A DNA stretch of 64,000 bases from Brienomyrus brachyistius (Eukaryota > Chordata > Actinopteri > Osteoglossiformes > Mormyridae). Numbering within the stretch: position 1 is the first letter of the stretch; every line of letters starts with the position of its first letter. The DNA lies in NCBI RefSeq assembly GCF_023856365.1, contig NC_064538.1:5845832-5909831 (forward strand), in the 5' to 3' direction. A program made the position numbers and the translations under genes. Below are positions 11,195-21,864 of the stretch, piece by piece. Below the pieces are notes generated by a model. The model worked only from the letters and a program-made list of their open reading frames with translations. It had not been told where the DNA came from and searched no databases.

Positions 11195-12450
11195 CATGCT
11201 GGAGAAGTAGTGTCCTAGGGAGGAGGCAAGGCTTAAAAAAATATCACACTATGCAGAGGGTAGGGTAGAAAAATAGCACCCTACACGGGGAACAGGGAAT
11301 GGAGGTAGCAGAGAAGAGAAACCGCACCCTAGGAAGGGAACAGGGTAGAGAAGTAGCACATTTGGGAGGAGACAGGGAAGAGAAACAGCACCCTAGGAAG
11401 GGAACAGGGTAGAGAAGTAGCACCCTTGGGAGGAGACAGGGAAGATAAACAGCACCCTAGGAAGGGAACAGGGTAGAGAAGTAGCACCCTTGGGAGGGGA
11501 CAGGGAAGAGAAACCGCACCCTAGGAAGGGAACAAGGTAGAGAAGTAGCACCCTTGGGAGGGGATAGGGAAGAGAAACAGCACCCTAGGAAGGGAACAGG
11601 GTAGAGAAGTAGCATCCTTGGGAGGGGACAGGGAAGAGAAACCGCACCCTAGGAAGGGAACAGGGTAGAGAAGTAGCACCCTTGGGAGGGGACAGGGAAG
11701 AGAAACCGCACCCTAGGAAGGGAACAGGGTATAGAAGTAGCACCCTTGGGAGGGGACAGGGAAGAGAAACCGCACCCTAGGAAGGGAACAGGGTATAGAA
11801 GTAGCACCCTTGGGAGGGGACAGGGAAGAGAAACCGCACCCTAGGAAGGGAACAGGGTAGAGAAGTAGCACCCTTGGGAGGGGACAGGGAAGAGAAACCG
11901 CACCCTAGGAAGGGAACTGGGTATAGAAGTAGCACCCTTGGGAGGGGACAGGGAAGAGAAACAGCACCCTAGGAAGGGAACGGTATAGAAGTAGCACCCT
12001 TGGGAGGGGACAGGGAAGAGAAACAGCACCCTAGAAAGGGAACAGGGTATAGAAGTAGCACCCTTGGGAGGGGACAGGGAAGAGAAACCGCACCCTAGGA
12101 AGGGAACAGGGTATAGAAGTAGCACCCTTGGGAGGGGACAGGGAAGAGAAACCGCACCCTAGGAAGGGAACAGGGTAGAGAAGTAGCACCCTTGGGAGGG
12201 GACAGGGAAGAGAAACCGCACCCTAGGAAGGGAACAGGGTATAGAAGTAGCACCCTTGAGAGGGGACAGGGAAGAGAAACAGCACCCTAGGAAGGGAACA
12301 GGGTATAGAAGTAGCACCCTTGGGAGGGGACAGGGAAGAGAAACCGCACCCTAGGAAGGGAACAGGGTAGAGAAGTAGCACCCTTGGGAGGGGACAGGGA
12401 AGAGAAACCGCACCCTAGGAAGGGAACAGGGTAGAGAAGTAGCACCCTTG
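11195..12450 (+). repeat. 64-bp dimeric minisatellite, about 18 units
   Basis: From about 11312 the unit is 64 bp and repeats 18 times with very few changes. It divides into two diverged 32-bp halves: GTAGCACCCTTGGGAGGGGA plus CAGGGAAGAGAA, and ACCGCACCCTAGGAAGGGAA plus CAGGGTAGAGAA. Sequence at 11195-11310 is a decayed version and probably the founding edge. Units 1-6 carry TAGAG, while TATAG variants are confined to about units 7-16, so variants are polarised. One unit has a 3-bp deletion (near 11980). Since 64 is not a multiple of 3, frames through it rotate and are not coding. Confidence 0.98.
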
Positions 12451-12654
12451 TGATCAAGTTTCAGTTTGCAGTATAATCTCTGGTTCTAAAGGAATCTTTC
12501 TATTTTCATTATCTGGAGTTTTATACCTCGTAAAATGTTTTAGAAGAATTACATTATAAGACAAGTATCTTGTTCTTATGACTTTTGGATTTTGGTGTGA
12601 AGTCTTAACTGGTTGGCATTAGTGTATGTGGTTAATGCTGGCAACAAAATAAGG

Positions 12655-12666
12655 CATGACGTCATG
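12655..12666. promoter_or_regulatory. Palindromic CRE-type site
   Basis: CATGACGTCATG is a perfect 12-bp palindrome containing the full CREB/ATF consensus TGACGTCA. A single site in gene-free DNA is weak evidence of function. Confidence 0.25.
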
Positions 12667-12799
12667 AAGCCCTGTCTGTCACCTCTCTTTCATTTATTTG
12701 TGCAGCTTTGACTCTTGTTGGTAATTTCTGTGGGACACTAATCTGTCAGATTCCTCTCTGTAGATGTTTATGAGACTCCCTAAGCACTATATATTTACA

Positions 12800-12958
12800 T
12801 TCATGTATTTGACAGATATTTTTTGTCCTGAGTGACATACAAGTGAGGAAGGGTTAGGGTCAGAGGGCAGGACCAGTCAGCATCCAGCGTTTCTGGAGAA
12901 CTTGGAGTTAACAGCCTTGCTTACGGGATCAGTGGTGATTTGATTACTTGTCCACCCC
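12800..12958 (-). mobile_element. V-SINE-like SINE, type-1 tail
   Basis: On the minus strand the core reads AAGCAAGGCTGTTAACTCC, then TTCTCCAG and CTGACTGGTCCTG. The tail TTGTATGTCACTCAGGACAA follows, with ATCTGTCAAATACATGAATG at the end. The tRNA head is lost. Confidence 0.7.
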
Positions 12959-12959
12959 C

Positions 12960-14220
12960 CTCATTAATGCGAAACACTGGCATAGCATTTCCAGCTTAAT
13001 GTCTGAATGCTTCAAAATAATCAGGATATGCTTGGAAAACATGCTATATTGTAAATTATCATTCTGTTATGAATATGGCAAGCGTGGAACTGATAATAAG
13101 TCACAGAGATTTTTTTTGTATGCTCATTATCGTAGTACAATATTTGCCAATGGAAAGTCAAACAATAAAATTAATATTTTATACATATGGAAATAAAGTT
13201 GCATTTATGGAGTGCTGTGCAAGAGGCAAAGAAAAATAGACTTTCTATCTGGCCGCAGGGAGATGGACGGAGTCTGCATTAACATAACATGATAATTATC
13301 TCGGATGGACCAATAAAAGTGTAATTAAACGTCCGTTCCTGAGCCCCCACTACAGTGTGGAGTGTGGATAATTGCTGCACAAGCTCACTGACACTGACAG
13401 CATGATTTTTCCACGCCTGTCCCATGCACAGAGCCAGGAATACCCAGAATTCCCCAGTCTTCATAACCCCCCCTCCAAAAAAAAAAAACACCCACCAGCC
13501 AGGCAATTGTGAGCTCCCAGCCAGTTTAATAGCCCTTTGACAACACTCAGAGACATCACCGCAATTTAGAGTGTAATTCTCTCTTCCTTGGAGCCGCATA
13601 AAATCTATATTACAGACATAAACAATTCAAATTTTCATCCTCTCCGCTTATGCAGAAAGAGATCATACGATGTGTGCGATGGCACTTCTGCTTCTTGAAA
13701 AGACCAGGAAGCAATAAAATCAAAATGAACTCACGTCTGGGCCATACCAGCCTGTTTTTACTAGGTGATTCTTCCTTTCTTAATTTAGAATGAGGAGCGG
13801 ATATGACTCTTCGCAGTCTCCTGCTGATTGATTGAAGTCCCTTTGTCTAAGACCTAGCCCAAAGCTTAACCTCCTCATCTGAGAGTATGATTCTGAAATT
13901 GTTTTTTTAACCGTCTGATCTGTGCTCTGTTGTGTGCAGTGGGGTGAAAATGTCTATAATACGCAAGGGATTCATGTGTTCCGTATTTAGCTGCAAGGTC
14001 CTTCCTTTCTTTCTTCCCAAAAAAAATAGACATTCATTCAACCCTTATGAAGTGCTGGGTTGCATTAAGCCTGGAGTCTGTCTGAGGAAGATCGGGACAC
14101 GCGGAAGGCCACACGGTCCATGGGACAGCAGCATGTGACAGGGCGCTCACACACAATGCGGGCAGGCTAGGAAATCATCTCTCTGAACAATGAAATAACG
14201 CAAAAATTAAATATGTTAGT
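12960..14220. other. Gene-free sequence
   Basis: No recognised gene. A short A run at 13479-13488 follows a C run. The stretch at 13270-13630 has frames open on the minus strand but no homology I can name. Confidence 0.5.
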
Positions 14221-14224
14221 GCAC

Positions 14225-14320
14225 TTCAGGAGGAATGGGGAAGCTCACAATCCAGGGAGGTCGTGCAAAATCTACACACACATACAGTACAGAGGGGCTG
14301 GGATTCAAGAATCAATCACA
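14225..14320 (-). mobile_element. SINE-like retroposon, 5' fragment
   Basis: The words GTCGTGCAAAATCTACACAC (14261-14280) and GGGGCTGGGATTCAAG match, reversed, the GGAGTTTGCATGTTCTCC and B-box region of the element at 8038. Strongly decayed. Confidence 0.45.
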
Positions 14321-14517
14321 ATAGTATTGATAAAGAGTGTATTTTCGGCATCATGCATTGATCAGTCGTTTAGATGAATATAAAGTGCCTCAGATCATCT
14401 TTCTAATGGGACAGTAACTGAACTCAGCCCCAGCTGGATATAGTGCTTGTGGTTATGAGGCATAATCTTTGTGGATGGTACTGGATCTATTTTACCCCTT
14501 GACTGCACACACCGTGG

Positions 14518-14718
14518 CTTTTTCATTACATTTTATTTCTCTACCAGATGATTTTATCCAAAGAAAACAGAAAACAAGGTCAGCCAGTCCCTGCAGCAAC
14601 TGGGGTTAAGGGCCTTGCTCAAGGTCCCAATGATAAAATCAATTTCCCAATGCTGGGACTTGAACCAGCAACTTTCCGATTATAAGCAGAGTAGCTTAGT
14701 CCTCTGAGCCACACAGTA
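14518..14718 (-). mobile_element. V-SINE-like tRNA-derived SINE, best-preserved type-1 copy
   Basis: On the minus strand the A-box TGGCTCAGAGG (14701-14711) and B-box GGTTCAAGTCC (14656-14666) are separated by 34 nt, a tRNA-like spacing. The core reads GAGCAAGGCCCTTAACCCC and CAGGGACTGGCTGACC. The tail reads TTTGGATAAAATCATCTGGT and ends near ATGTAATG. Fish V-SINEs have this order of tRNA head, conserved central domain and LINE-like tail. The assignment to V-SINE is from memory of the family. Confidence 0.8.
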
Positions 14719-14719
14719 T

Positions 14720-15825
14720 TCCCCGATGCTTCTGCCTGGTATTAAGCTTATACATGTGTATTAAGGCACATGTCATAACCACTACAGTACGAAACCCACC
14801 ATTTTCCAGTGGTCCACACCATCCCACGAGACTTAAGATCTTATTCCACATGTGTGGCTCCATCTACAAGGCTTAAGTCCATTGTGCTGATACAATCACA
14901 TCATTAACAGGCGCACGCAACCCCTCTGGGCCAGCTCACTCATTAGGGAGCATCACACCTCCTAAAACCAGGTCCAGGCCCACAATTTGTCCTTGAAGTG
15001 GGATCCAAATGGACAATATGGAAATTGCAGCTATCCTTCAACAATTCGTGACCTGGCCATGGTTTTGAACTTTATCCACCCTGCTCGACTTCTATGAATT
15101 GATCGATATTCCAACTCAGTGAGGAGGGGTTAAAGGAAAGCATTTTCAGCACACTTTTCTAGCAGAGTCACGTGATGTGATTTCTGCCTCTGATAAGGTC
15201 TCTCGGTTGCAGTTATGCGGGGCCTCTGGGTCTTTCAGCCTTTTTCAGATTGAAATGACACCCCTCGGACAATGGGCCGTTCGGCAGGCCGGCTGAGGCA
15301 GTGATTAGGGCGGTCCTGTCACCAGGTTAATGGATATTTCTAATAAGAGAGACTCCTACAGCCTACAGGCTATACTTTACAGGCCGCATTGGACTGCCAA
15401 GTGGGGAAGGGCGAGATGGGGAGCTGACTGGAAGCCTTGCAGGCCCAGCTAGAGAAATAAAACAGAAAGATCTCGTCTTGCATGAGACCGGAGGCCGACA
15501 CCAACTGCGAAGGCCTCCCATTTGGTAGGGATGAAGGAAGAAAGGCTGGTGATGTTTTTAGCATCCATGACAACTTGCTGTAGGGATGATAATGACACTG
15601 CTAAGTGTTAATAGACAGCGAGCGCTGATGATAAACTGGGGTGTGTAACCAACTGCGCCTTTTCGTGTGTGAATTTCCACCAGGAAAGTTTTGAGCATCT
15701 AATTGTCATCTTGATGAGGGAGGAAGTATAAAGAGGAATCTCAGTAGACAACAGTCACAAAGTAACACACCAATCCTCTGTGGCTGGTGGCATCATTTTA
15801 GAGTTCAGCTATCTACTCAAATGTG
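14720..15825. other. Gene-free sequence
   Basis: Mixed-composition DNA with no recognised repeat. No convincing coding frame. Confidence 0.5.
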
Positions 15826-15948
15826 ATGCACTGGGACCCCATCCTGGATTATTCCCTGCCTTGCTCCCATAGTTTCTGGGATAAGCTCTGGACCCCCACA
15901 ACCCTGTACAGGACAAGCGAGTACAGAAAATGAATGGATGGATATCTA
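15826..15948 (+). mobile_element. SINE-like retroposon, 3' fragment
   Basis: Contains ACCCCATCCTGGATTATTCC (15836-15855), GGGATAAGCTCTGGACCCCC, ACCCTGTACAGGACAAGCG and the tail GAATGGATGGATA. These are the same order and words as the 3' half of the element at 8038. Confidence 0.75.
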
Positions 15949-15949
15949 C

Positions 15950-18005
15950 TGGAACGGTCTTCATGGGTTTTACAAGTTTCTAATGTTAATTTAAGAGCAT
16001 TGTAGTAGACATTGTTCAATTTATTGACTTCTGTCATCAATTTATTTAAATGCTAATATTGTTCATAATCCGTAGTTCGAAAATTATGTATTAATTATTT
16101 GAATTCAGATTGATTAAAGGGACTAAACAGGAAGTAGGAAGTTATTTTATTTGGAATTAGTTGCAAACTCAAGTGAGATGCTCAATCTACCTCCATCCAT
16201 TACTTAATTATTTGGTAGACATTCCATACACCTTCAACCCACGTCATAAAATAGCATCAAACAAATTGCATTTCATGGGCCACAGGCTCAGGATCAGCTG
16301 CCATCTTGACTTTATCTGGTTTTATTTATTGGAAGTGTTGACGAGGCACAAGCCTTTTGTTCTTCCACAGATCGCATGCTAAACTGATTTTTAAGTGTAT
16401 CTGGAACCTGAGCCAGCATCATTTCTGGGCATGAATACATAAAGCAGCTTGTATCCGCTAGGAAAATATACGGTATCGACTCCTAACAATGACAAGGGAC
16501 AGAATCTAATTTATGGGGTCCAAACCTCATAAGGCATTCAGTGGTGTGCTTGAGGGCACTCTACATCTCGCCGCTGCAGACAACACGAGCCGTGTTATAC
16601 AGCGACATGAATAGCGGCCACGTCCTTCTCCCCCTGATGAATTCTCATGATCCGAACTGTAATTTCTGCCATGCTGGCAGCCCCCATTTCCCGTAACGGT
16701 CATAAGAGAGCTGCAGTGGCTAGCTGGGGGGGGGGGGGGGTGTGGTTCTTTGATGGATTAAAAACAGAAAAACTGAGATGTTTTATCGCACCACGGAGCC
16801 ATGGAGGTCGCGGTACGCAAGTCTGTTCCATGCTCACCACTGGGCGGTTAGACGCGTCAGAGGCAGCCTTCCCAAATCCAAAAGTCGGGACTTCAGAATA
16901 TCAGACAATATGGCCGCCATCACAGTAATACAGAGGTTGAAGGCTGATGGGATACTCAATACACTTAGCTTCCCCGCTCCTAACAATGGTCATCTTTCCC
17001 CTCCTCCTCACTCGTGACCAATATTTATAATCATTCAGTGTTCGGGGAACCTTATGCTCAACACTCAAGTGAGTCTTCATTTTAACTGGTATGAATAATC
17101 AGTATGCAAATAGTAGCCACCATTATATTAAAGTAGCACAAGTCTGGCTGTCATAGGCTGGTGTCTCTGTCCATTAAAGACAGCAAGGATTATTTATGTT
17201 ATACTAATGCTCGTAGAAATGAATGATGTCAAATCTCTGCAAAGTGACACACAGTCTGTCGAGTGTAGGAATAGATACAAAGTGTGACTGAGCAGTGATT
17301 TATTAGCAGGTATAAATTAACCAGTGACATCTAATAACAGAAAAAACAACTATTTTCTAAGGTTCTGGAGGTCTGAGCCATAGTGTTTAGCCCTACAAAT
17401 GGTGTGGAGATGAAAGTTCTGCAACAGATTGCGCGTTTTGCATCTATTTCATATTTGTGGGTTAGAAAGAGAGGATTGAGAGAGAGCTGGGGACTCTTTG
17501 GCCCAGGAAGAGTAGCCCATCTCCTGGGAAAAGGGGTTGTCTGCCATGGCTGGGTTGTTAATGGGGGCTTTGTTGGATTACCAAGGATGGAGTGAATGGC
17601 AGTTACTCGGCCTCATGGGAGGTAGTTATGAGGACCAGTGGTACCCAGGCAAGCCTGCTGCAGATGCTGGTCTGTGTATCTGCAAGCTAATGAGTGACCT
17701 GCGCCCCCCGCGGGAGGGCAGGCACATGTGTGGACGGAGCGCGGGTCCTGTCCATCTTTCTGGTGGGATTACCATCCTCAGTCAAGCAGCTCCAGCTACC
17801 AGGCATGGGGGAAATTCTCCCCACTTCTTTTAGCTTTCCTGCTTTTAATCTGAATCCACATTAGTACTTATGTTTTATGGATTTTGATAATAAAATTACT
17901 TTCCTGAATATGATGAAATGTGGACCTTCTCTAGAGGTTACTGGCTAGAAGAGCCTTCATGGTTCACTCTGTTTCCATAATCCGTCCCTCTGTTTTTTAT
18001 AACTG
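15950..18005. other. Gene-free sequence with a G15 run
   Basis: The G homopolymer at 16726-16740 is the only strong local feature. The rest is ordinary A/T-rich or mixed DNA without recognised elements. Confidence 0.5.
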
Positions 18006-18009
18006 TGTA

Positions 18010-18213
18010 TCCAGTACAGGCAGGGATACAAACGAGGGTGGGGCCAAAAGGATACTGGCCCTATTTGAAAGATGAGTATCCTCTGGGCTGCTCCATTCCC
18101 AGTCATACATCGATTCACAACATATCATTGGCTAATGATAAGGTGGGTCCCTCTGTATGAATTATGGACCCACTTATGTCCCTCACCTTCACACATCCTA
18201 GAATCACCCCTGA
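18010..18213 (-). mobile_element. Dispersed family W, copy 2
   Basis: Reads ACATATCATTGGCTAATGAT (18120-18139), CCCTCTGTATGAATTATGG and CACATCCTAGAATCACCCCTG at its end (the last in two overlapping words). Upstream, GGGGCCAAAAGGATACTGGCC is part of the other terminus. It is inverted relative to the copies at 53.95, 58.5 and 63.8 kb. Confidence 0.7.
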
Positions 18214-18349
18214 ATCCAGGGATACAGTGAGCTGGAGACCAATCCTGGGAAGTATGGAAGTTATGAGGCAGGGGATACCCTGGGTGAGATACCAGTCTGG
18301 GGCCACCTACACAGAAACACATGCCAAGGGCAATTTGGAGAGGGCTGGC

Positions 18350-18800
18350 CAACTGGAGAGCTCATGCAGCAGTTCTAACAGCTCCATTACCGCCCACCGA
18401 GTCGTTAGCGTGAGGAGCCATCAATGGTCAACTGGAGAGCTCATGCAGCAGCTCTAACAGCTCCAATACCATCTGCCGAGTCATTAATGGGAGGAGCCAT
18501 CAATGGCCAACTGGAGAGCTCATGCAGCAGCTCTAACAGCTCCATTACCATCTGCCGAGTCATTAATGGGAGGAGCCATCAATGGCCAACTGGAGAGCTC
18601 ATGCAGCAGCTCTAACAGCTGCATTACAGCTCGGCGAGTCGTTAGTACGGGGAACCATTGATGGCTAACCAGAGTGTTTACCTGGAGACTCTAACAGCTC
18701 CATTACCGCTTGCCGAGTCGTTAGCACAGGGAGTTGACTTGAGCACTTACACAACAGCCGTGACTTTACCAGCTCCATTATCGCTCGGTAGCAGCAGGCG
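18350..18800 (+). repeat. 79-bp tandem array, about 5.5 units
   Basis: Units start at 18350, 18429, 18508, 18587 and about 18666, each opening CAACTGGAGAGCTCATGCAG except the last. The middle units are almost identical. The final one and a half, from about 18666, are strongly diverged. The period of 79 is not a multiple of 3, so the open frames across it are not coding. Confidence 0.95.
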
Positions 18801-18801
18801 T

Positions 18802-19940
18802 GTAGCAGTGCTTGAGGGCTTAATCGAATAAAACTAAACGAATGGCTTGATAGGTCTTACAGTGAGGTCCTCTGTGTGTTTACTTCTGGTGTTGCCCCTC
18901 AGGCTACAAGCGGCAGATGAAAAGGCCCGTTGCGTTACGCTCCCTGTGAAGTGCGTCGCCTCTCCACCGTGTGGGTGCATCATTCTTGGAGATGTGAAAC
19001 ATCCTGCCTGTCTGCTTGGAGCAACGCAGGGGGGGAGGGGAGCCCCATGAAAGAAGCCCTCTGCTCTGCCTGCCAGTTCAGGGACCGGGTTCACCTGTGC
19101 TGAGGTTCAGAAGAGGTCAAAAGTCAAGTGGAAGTCAAAGGTCAGGTTGACCAGGTGTGAGATAAACTAGTTTTTTTGGCTCTCGCTCTCACTGGGTTTA
19201 TGTAAGGTCACCTCGTGGACCCTGCCTACCCCAGGTTTTCCAGCCCGTCTCTTTGAAACTTTGAAACCCCATTCCTGCTTCCCAGACCCTCCTCCCACCC
19301 TGCCACCCTCAGCCGTCTCGGGCGCCCAGCACCTGCTGAAGTCCTGTCTCTGTCAGTGCTTAATGAAGGCCTCCAACCAGTAATTACTTGCAGTCCGCTG
19401 TTGTCACGCCAATGATAGTTCCCTCTCTTTCATTCAAAACCGTAATTCATTATCATGTCGCATAAAGGGAAAAAAAAACGGCCAGTCGAATGGAGGCGTT
19501 TGAGGGTCCCTTTATTCCTGTGACACAAAGAAGCTGGTCGCCCACACACTTAGGCCATCCCATTCTGCTCCGCCATCCTTCCCCAGCTGTCTCGAGTGGA
19601 AGGACGCGTCCTTTTTTAGGCAATAAACTTTGCTTCCCAAAAATAGATTGAGATCCTAGAATTGCAAAGAGGTGTAAAACATGCCATCTGGGATCAGGAC
19701 TAAGCGGGCATCAAAAGGTGACCTTTCACCTCCATCCCGGTCTGCAAAAACGTGGCACCGTAACCGTGCCATGACAGACGTCTCTGCCAAGTGAAGTAAT
19801 AACTAAAGGCCAGCAAGGGCCAGAGAAATACCATCCAGGAGCCTTGCTTTTTGCGGGAAATGGTGCACCACCTGCCAATAGCTGTCCCCCATAGAAAAGC
19901 CTTGAGAGATCTGCTAGTTAATTTCAATTAGATAGGGGAT
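18802..19940. other. Gene-free sequence
   Basis: GC-moderate DNA with a short G run near 19030 and an A run at 19470. No recognised gene or transposon. Confidence 0.5.
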
Positions 19941-19944
19941 GTTA

Positions 19945-20215
19945 TTCATTAATCTTCTATACCGCTTGTCCTATACAGGGTTGAGGGAGTCTAGAGTCTA
20001 TCCTACAATCAATGAGCCCATAGGAGCAAAGAGCGCAGGACGAGCTGCCACACACACACTCAAGCCTATGAACAATTTAGCCTGTTTTGGACTGTAAAGG
20101 GAAACCAGAAGAAGCCCTAAATGACACGGGGAGATCATGCAAACTCCACACACAGAGCCAAGGTGGAGACTCAAACCCTGGTCCCAGAGGTATGGGGTGA
20201 CTACAGCAATTTATC
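19945..20215 (-). mobile_element. SINE-like retroposon, inverted, mostly complete
   Basis: Running 3' to 5' of the element, CTTCTATACCGCTTGTCC (19953-19970) corresponds to the tail. Then come CAGGGTTGAGGGAGTCTAGAG, TGGACTGTAAAGGGAAACC and GATCATGCAAACTCCACACA (20133-20152), and the B-box complement ACTCAAACCCTGG. Same family as 8038, with an apparently complete body. Confidence 0.75.
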
Positions 20216-20339
20216 TGGATTTTACAAAGCAAAAAAACACAAGATGAAGAGAAAGGGATTTTCTTTTTTTATTCCAGTTATGGTTGGAACACGACATTAT
20301 ACAAGAGCTTAGCATTGTCGTTCCTTTTAATGTGAAGTC

Positions 20340-20765
20340 CATCTTTGTAGGTAATCGCCGTGGAGAATGGTAACCTCCCATTGTCAAATGACCTGCACCT
20401 TCTCTGTTATTTTCCCCATTCACCTTAGCCTGACATGCTCGTGGGCGACCGGCCAATTCTCGCACCAGCGGAGGAGTCCTTTCATCCGACCGAATGTCTA
20501 CCGTCAGCCACCTTGTAGAGTCAAATGGGAGTTGAGCGAAGCCTATTTTGAGCGCGCTATAAAGTTGACCAGAAGCTTTAATTACCTGTGTGCGGAACAA
20601 GGACAACAGTCCAAAGTAATTAAAGCAGCCGACTTGAATCAAACGATGTCAAGCCATCCACGGCATCATTATGGCGAAGCCTTTCTCAGGCACCTCCCTG
20701 TGCCCCGTCACGCGGCCGTGTCGAATCAACGTCAAATTTAAATGTTAATAGAATTTCCAATCATT
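20340..20765. promoter_or_regulatory. Candidate conserved non-coding element
   Basis: Complex, non-repetitive sequence with long open frames on both strands but no protein resemblance. Homeodomain-type words include TTTAATTACC (20577-20586), AGTAATTAAAGC (20615-20626) and CAAATTTAAATGTTAATAG (20733-20751). Long stop-poor complex DNA without coding match is typical of conserved enhancers, but it could be plain GC-balanced DNA. Confidence 0.3.
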
Positions 20766-20836
20766 CACAATGTAGTTTAGCCTCCCTGACCTACTCCTTT
20801 GGACAAAATTAATCCCCGTGCATGAATATATATTGG

Positions 20837-20838
20837 AA

Positions 20839-20896
<58 letters not shown>
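20837..20896 (+). repeat. A20 then (TA)20 microsatellite
   Basis: Twenty A residues are followed directly by twenty TA dinucleotides. This is the longest A/T run in the window and may be an expanded retroposon tail. Confidence 0.97.
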
Positions 20897-20899
<3 letters not shown>

Positions 20900-20902
<3 letters not shown>

Positions 20903-21540
20903 TAAAATGCACCTTTCTCCAAGTGAGAATTCTACAACTTAACCTCCTATCATCTGGTGAAGCCCACGTATAAAAACATAAGTTAATAATGTATGGAAAT
21001 TGAGAGACAGGTGACAGATATTAAATTAAAGCTGTCGCCACGTGTGCAGAGGCCTGTCCTGTCCTGTAATCGCCGAGTGACAAATTGATGCCTTCTCACC
21101 TAGCCGGAGGGGGGTCCTCGTTGCCGGCTCTGATCATGGAGGTCATTTAGAAGCCGTTCCTCGGCCAGTGAGAGCGACAGCTACAGTTGCAGTATAAAAA
21201 GGAGTCCAAACGCCTCCTTGTAACCTTTCTTTGGTATCAGCGGAAGTATCGCGTTGCTTTGCTCACTGCAGTAGCCGACCAAGCAGCATCGATCTGCCCT
21301 GGCTGTGGCCTGTGCCGAGGTTAAAAGTGAGACGTTTTAGTGCATCGTCTCCTTCTAAGATTGTAAATAATCCCGTTAACCTTCTCTCTCTGAAGTGAGA
21401 GCCAGGACAAGAAGGATGATGTAGCAGTTGGAGACATAGACTTCTGCGTTTTCTCCTTGTCTTTCGGCATTTTTCCCTCTGCCTGTTGTTCCCCTGTATC
21501 ACAAACCATGTACTTTTTATATACTAACAATGTATTGCCA
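20900..21540. other. Gene-free sequence
   Basis: No recognised element. Mixed composition. Confidence 0.45.
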
Positions 21541-21544
21541 CACA

Positions 21545-21659
21545 CTCTTGTTAGGTACTCTGGGGCAACTGTGTTGTGAAAGGCGCTACATAAAAATAAA
21601 TTGAATTGAATTGAATTGAATTGAATTGAATTGAATTGAATTGAATTGAATTGAATTGC
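21545..21659 (+). mobile_element. LINE or SINE 3' tail with (AATTG)12
   Basis: The words ACTCTGGGGCAACTGTGTTG (21557-21576) and GTGAAAGGCGCTACATAAA (21575-21593) precede twelve AATTG units at 21599-21658. A GGCGCTATATAAA box followed by a short tandem tail is the usual 3' end of fish L2-type LINEs and their SINE partners. The 5' part is not recognisable. The clade assignment is from general knowledge. Confidence 0.6.
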
Positions 21660-21734
21660 TTTTCAGGCGCTTGGTAAGTCTCCTGCAGAAGTGAAAATTA
21701 TTTTTTAATAATTAGATTGCACTGTATGCAGGAG

Positions 21735-21862
21735 CATTGCTAAAGATCTTGGGGCCCATGAAAGCATATCATACTGGCCCGCCCAGTCCAGACCAATCCA
21801 GTTATTTTCTAAATATTTTTGGGCCCCTATTACTCAGGGGCCCTTGGAATCAATCTTCCCGG
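21735..21862. mobile_element. GGGCCC-rich dispersed repeat fragment
   Basis: Contains CTTGGGGCCCATGAAAGCAT (21749-21768) and AATATTTTTGGGCCCCTATT (21812-21831). Similar phrasing, GCAAGGGCCCATGAATATCT, occurs at 28355-28374, suggesting two copies of one element. The family is not identified, with hAT-type the most likely. Confidence 0.4.
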
Positions 21863-21864
21863 GC

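Noticed and set aside
11841..12125. Periodic minus-strand frame with a repeated Phe-Leu-Gly-Cys style
   Set aside because: Translation of the 64-bp minisatellite. The period shifts the frame every unit.
18164..18615. Ser/Asn-rich repeat proteins
   Set aside because: Product of the 79-bp tandem array. The period is not a multiple of 3 and the frame changes between units.
20211..20642. 143-codon minus frame with a 124-codon plus frame opposite
   Set aside because: No homology. Homeodomain-type words fit a non-coding element better.
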